A DNA stretch of 48,998 nt from Bacteroidales bacterium (GTDB lineage Bacteria; Bacteroidota; Bacteroidia; Bacteroidales; Muribaculaceae), in assembly GCA_029007645.1 (NCBI GenBank), contig JAQXIE010000061.1, positions 1-48,998 of the forward strand. The letters are read 5' to 3'. Shown here one piece after another: positions 46,734-48,998 of this stretch; positions within the stretch are counted from its first letter, which is position 1, and every line of letters begins with the position of its first letter. The translations under genes were made by a program, and so were the position numbers. The notes under the pieces are model-generated. The model had not been told where the DNA came from. It was given only the letters and a program-made list of their open reading frames with translations, and made no database searches.

Positions 46734-47735
46734 ATGGTACAATATAATCATATCGCATTAGTCAGACGCGACGAGGTGATTGAGCTTTTCAAGAATGGAT
46801 GCTTATTCCCTCAGTCCACAATACAATTTACCGGTTCCTTGGCTGCATTAGCCAAGAAACCGAAGGATGTCTTGAAAATTTTCGAGAAGACACCAGTTAT
46901 TGAGTATAGCATCAATTACTTCATGCTTTACTTTCGGACTGAGAATAAATCTTTGAGCAAGGGCCTGAAGTATAGCGATCTTATTTCTATCATCCCTCTC
47001 GATGAAGATGCGGAGCGTATGGGATTGTCATTATCCCCCCAAGTAAAACTCGAACGCCCTATCTTCCAGCAGGCATATCTGTTGTACTTGCAGAAATCAG
47101 CAATCAATAACGCAATTAAAGGCGTAGAAAACATTGGGGTTATTTTCGGATATGATGACTTGCAGACATCAATAAAGAAAGTGACAAAGAAGATAATCGG
47201 CACATGGGTAAATCTTATTTTGGATGAGGAAGGGAAAACGAGTCCCAAGACAATCTGGGAATTCCTTCTTACTTATGTAAGAAGTCAAACATATCCTAAT
47301 GGGACTGCTGGAGCATTCCTTGACACCATGTCTGTCGTTCATAACTTCACCAAAGGCAGGGATGAGATGAAAGACCAGAAATGCACCACTACAGGGCGAT
47401 TAATCCTGGAGATCTCTAAGCCAACTTATAGCCAGCTGACAGAATGTCTTGCCCAGTCTTCAAATTTTACTAAAGCTGCAGACAAGGGATATAAAGGGTT
47501 CTGGAAGATTGCCCCAATGTACTTCATATTGCTCGATAAGTTGAGTACGGCATCCGAAGATGGCACTTATATCGGCAATACACCTTTAAATGAATTTGTA
47601 GCCAGCGTAAGGACTCACTATGATGAGGACATTCTCAAACCGGCTCTCTTCTTGGTGGGGATCACTCTTGGCCAATCAAGCACATATAAGATGTTATACG
47701 CCATAAAGAAAGGAGAATTACCTTTTTTGATGTAA
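46734..47735 (+). CDS. Unrecognised 333-aa protein of the island
   Basis: I do not recognise this protein. It has no signal peptide or clear membrane segment and looks soluble and mostly helical. Features include an N-terminal HIALVRRDEVIELFKNG, a charged FRTENKSLSKGLKYSDLI stretch, SAINNAIKGVENIGVIFGYDDLQ, and a C-terminal LFLVGITLGQSSTYKMLYAIK. Its position, 6 bp after the SF1-like ATPase and 20 bp before the small membrane protein, indicates it belongs to the same transcription unit. It may be a target-recognition or adaptor subunit; that is inference only. Confidence 0.75.
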   Translation: MVQYNHIALVRRDEVIELFKNGCLFPQSTIQFTGSLAALAKKPKDVLKIFEKTPVIEYSINYFMLYFRTENKSLSKGLKYSDLISIIPLDEDAERMGLSLSPQVKLERPIFQQAYLLYLQKSAINNAIKGVENIGVIFGYDDLQTSIKKVTKKIIGTWVNLILDEEGKTSPKTIWEFLLTYVRSQTYPNGTAGAFLDTMSVVHNFTKGRDEMKDQKCTTTGRLILEISKPTYSQLTECLAQSSNFTKAADKGYKGFWKIAPMYFILLDKLSTASEDGTYIGNTPLNEFVASVRTHYDEDILKPALFLVGITLGQSSTYKMLYAIKKGELPFLM

Positions 47736-47755
47736 TCGATGTTTACATTAGGAAT

Positions 47756-48190
47756 ATGAAATATATAGTCATAATACTTGCGGTGATGTGGCTGTTTAGC
47801 TATGTCAAGTTTCGGAAGAAATGGAAGATGGATCGGATGATGTGTGAGTTTACACGTCACTTATATGATGAGGATTCTGGCGATCCAATGACTGCCATTG
47901 AGTATGGCAGCGCATTGATGCAGGCTCAGCAATACAAGAGTGCCTTGACGATGTTCGAGGGTATTAAGCGACGTGTTGCGATGGCAAGTACATTATATCC
48001 TTTCTTGGATGCCAACATTGAGTTTTGCAAAAAGCCGCTCCCGTGGAGTAGTTGCGCGAAAGACCATAAGGGCGGTAGTTGGTGGCATAACTTCCAGCTT
48101 GTCCGTTTCGGTGGTCGCCGTCAGGTAGCCATATCACAGCAGACCGGTCTTGCGTTTAATTCAATGCTCCGAATGATGAACCGACGCTAA
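47756..48190 (+). CDS. Small membrane-anchored protein with TPR-like helices
   Basis: 144-aa protein with an N-terminal TM helix (residues 3-17, YIVIILAVMWLFSYV) and a basic flank (KFRKKWK), so the rest is probably cytoplasmic. Residues about 40-75 (DPMTAIEYGSALMQAQQYKSALTMFEGI) resemble one TPR or Sel1-like hairpin. The C-terminal half (SWWHNFQLVRFGGRRQVAISQQTG) is unfamiliar. It is the last gene of the plus-strand group, and its TAA overlaps the stop of the converging CHAT gene. It may tether the Hsp70/ATPase module to the membrane (inference). Confidence 0.7.
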   Translation: MKYIVIILAVMWLFSYVKFRKKWKMDRMMCEFTRHLYDEDSGDPMTAIEYGSALMQAQQYKSALTMFEGIKRRVAMASTLYPFLDANIEFCKKPLPWSSCAKDHKGGSWWHNFQLVRFGGRRQVAISQQTGLAFNSMLRMMNRR

Positions 48191-48998
48191 TTCAGTAGGA
48201 CGAACGCTGCCCATTTATCGGGGCTATATCCCTTTTCTCGGAGAGCTCGTTGAGCAACGACAAGAGCGTCATCCGGCTCACGACCGGCGATTAGGCCACG
48301 GTAGAATTCAGTCATCAGTTCTGCTGTGGCTTTGTCATCCACACTCCATAGACTCATCAATACGCTCTGCGCTCCAGCTAACTTAAAGGCTCGCTGCAAA
48401 CCATACACTCCTTCAGAGTTATATTCTCCAAGGCCTGTCTGACATGCGGAAAGCACTACGAGACGACATCCGCTCAGATCTAATTTTGATATTTCATCAG
48501 CACGGAGAATGCCATCGGCGTCATTGATAGAAGATGGAAGACTTTCTGACATCCAATATTTTTGAGAATTTGCAAAGAGCAATCCTGCATTTTGCATAGG
48601 ATTGGTGAATGTTCCGGAATCATGAAAAAATCCATGAGTCGAGACATGGAGTATATAGTCCTTCTTACCGGAGCGAGAAATAAACGATTTTTCGGTTGCT
48701 GATGTTCCGGATATAACCTTGGGATGATTACCTTTGGAACTCAACAGCAGTGCAATGTCATTTACTTCTTTCAATGAATTAGGCAACTTCCCAAGCATAT
48801 CGCCACGCATAATGCCTCTCGTTTCCGATATTACGTCAACTACAGTATCCATTAAACCATATTCGACGCCACCCCAGAGTATGGAATTTTTAGCCATCAT
48901 ATTCAGTTTATCAGATGATTTGATGGCCGGGATTTCTGTAGGCGAACCAATAACATGAATTTGGGCAATGTCGGCAAATATATGTCCGTAAGCGTCAA
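48187..48998 (-). CDS. CHAT-domain (caspase-like) protease, N-terminus beyond window
   Basis: The frame is open from the TAG at 48187 to the right edge, so about 270 C-terminal residues of a longer protein are visible. An internal ATG at 48900 is not the true start, since the frame continues upstream in conserved-looking sequence (IAQIHVIGSPTEIP). The CHAT fold is clear: ILHVSTHGFF with the catalytic His (codon 48636-48634), LVVLSACQTGLGE with the catalytic Cys (codon 48444-48442), then AGAQSVLMSLWSVDD, TAELMTEFY, and a C-terminal WAAFVLLN. CHAT proteins are clan CD proteases, often with TPRs ahead of the domain and often in defence or cell-death loci. It converges on and overlaps the end of the island gene group. 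Confidence 0.92.
   Translation of the reverse strand, partial: DAYGHIFADIAQIHVIGSPTEIPAIKSSDKLNMMAKNSILWGGVEYGLMDTVVDVISETRGIMRGDMLGKLPNSLKEVNDIALLLSSKGNHPKVISGTSATEKSFISRSGKKDYILHVSTHGFFHDSGTFTNPMQNAGLLFANSQKYWMSESLPSSINDADGILRADEISKLDLSGCRLVVLSACQTGLGEYNSEGVYGLQRAFKLAGAQSVLMSLWSVDDKATAELMTEFYRGLIAGREPDDALVVAQRALREKGYSPDKWAAFVLLN

Noticed and set aside
48187-48900. Treating the CHAT protein as a complete 237-aa protein starting at ATG 48900
   Set aside because: The same frame is open through to base 48998 with plausible coding sequence that fits the start of a CHAT domain; the gene is truncated by the window edge.
34367-48998. Insertion sequence, integrase or CRISPR array marking the island
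   Set aside because: I searched the gaps and frames and saw no transposase, recombinase or regularly spaced repeats within the window.

Overview
The window looks like chromosome from a Bacteroidota member, most likely order Bacteroidales and perhaps Muribaculaceae (inferred). Reasons: Shine-Dalgarno motifs are sparse; many genes have the Bacteroidota promoter form TTTG-N19/20-TAnnTTTG; beta-barrel proteins and a Porin_10-like barrel are present; Rho has a long disordered N-terminal insert; threonine dehydrogenase is the SDR type; and there is a DUF4301-like protein. Bases 1 to about 34,370 are GC-rich (a sampled 60-base line has 39 G/C) and hold housekeeping genes.

Layout of the core part. 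1-2,229 (minus): SprT-like protease, yicC, gmk (cut by the left edge). 2,395-9,430 (plus): phosphohexomutase, flavin reductase-like protein, class A PBP, biotin-carrying carboxyltransferase (oadA/pycB type). 9,431-9,778: strong terminator and a 97-bp double palindrome. 9,779-15,502 (plus): two tandem barrel paralogues, bL31B, def, ettA, AspT/YidE-type transporter. 15,525-16,599 (minus): ruvX and a rubrerythrin. 16,728: a short tilS. 17,684-23,357 (minus): barrel protein, tRNA-His, then a tight rho-aroC-radical SAM-TlpA cluster. 23,651-29,866 (plus): secreted alpha/beta hydrolase, RelA with a degenerate HD domain, lipoprotein, guanine deaminase, DUF4301-like protein. 29,955-32,000: porin. 32,026-34,366: divergent kbl and tdh, which together convert threonine to glycine and acetyl-CoA.

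From about 34,370 to the right edge the DNA is AT-richer (a sampled line has 26 G/C of 60) and the gene content changes completely. This part reads as an acquired island with an eight-gene multi-domain system. Genes 34,969-42,838 encode a membrane-anchored extracytoplasmic vWA protein, a 929-aa FtsZ/tubulin-like GTPase with a coiled-coil extension, and, directly abutting, a 1093-aa protein with a complete papain-type triad and a two-helix membrane hairpin. Genes 43,104-48,190 encode an Hsp70-TPR fusion, a compact UvrD-type SF1 helicase-like ATPase, an unrecognised 333-aa protein and a small membrane/TPR-like protein. A CHAT (caspase-like) protease gene converges on this run, overlaps its last stop codon by 3-4 bases, and runs off the right edge.

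vWA plus tubulin-like pairs have been proposed as membrane-remodelling systems. Adding two unrelated cysteine proteases, an Hsp70 sensor/chaperone and an SF1 ATPase suggests (inference) a regulated conflict or cell-suicide system acting at the inner membrane. This is the main candidate for an undescribed system in the window.
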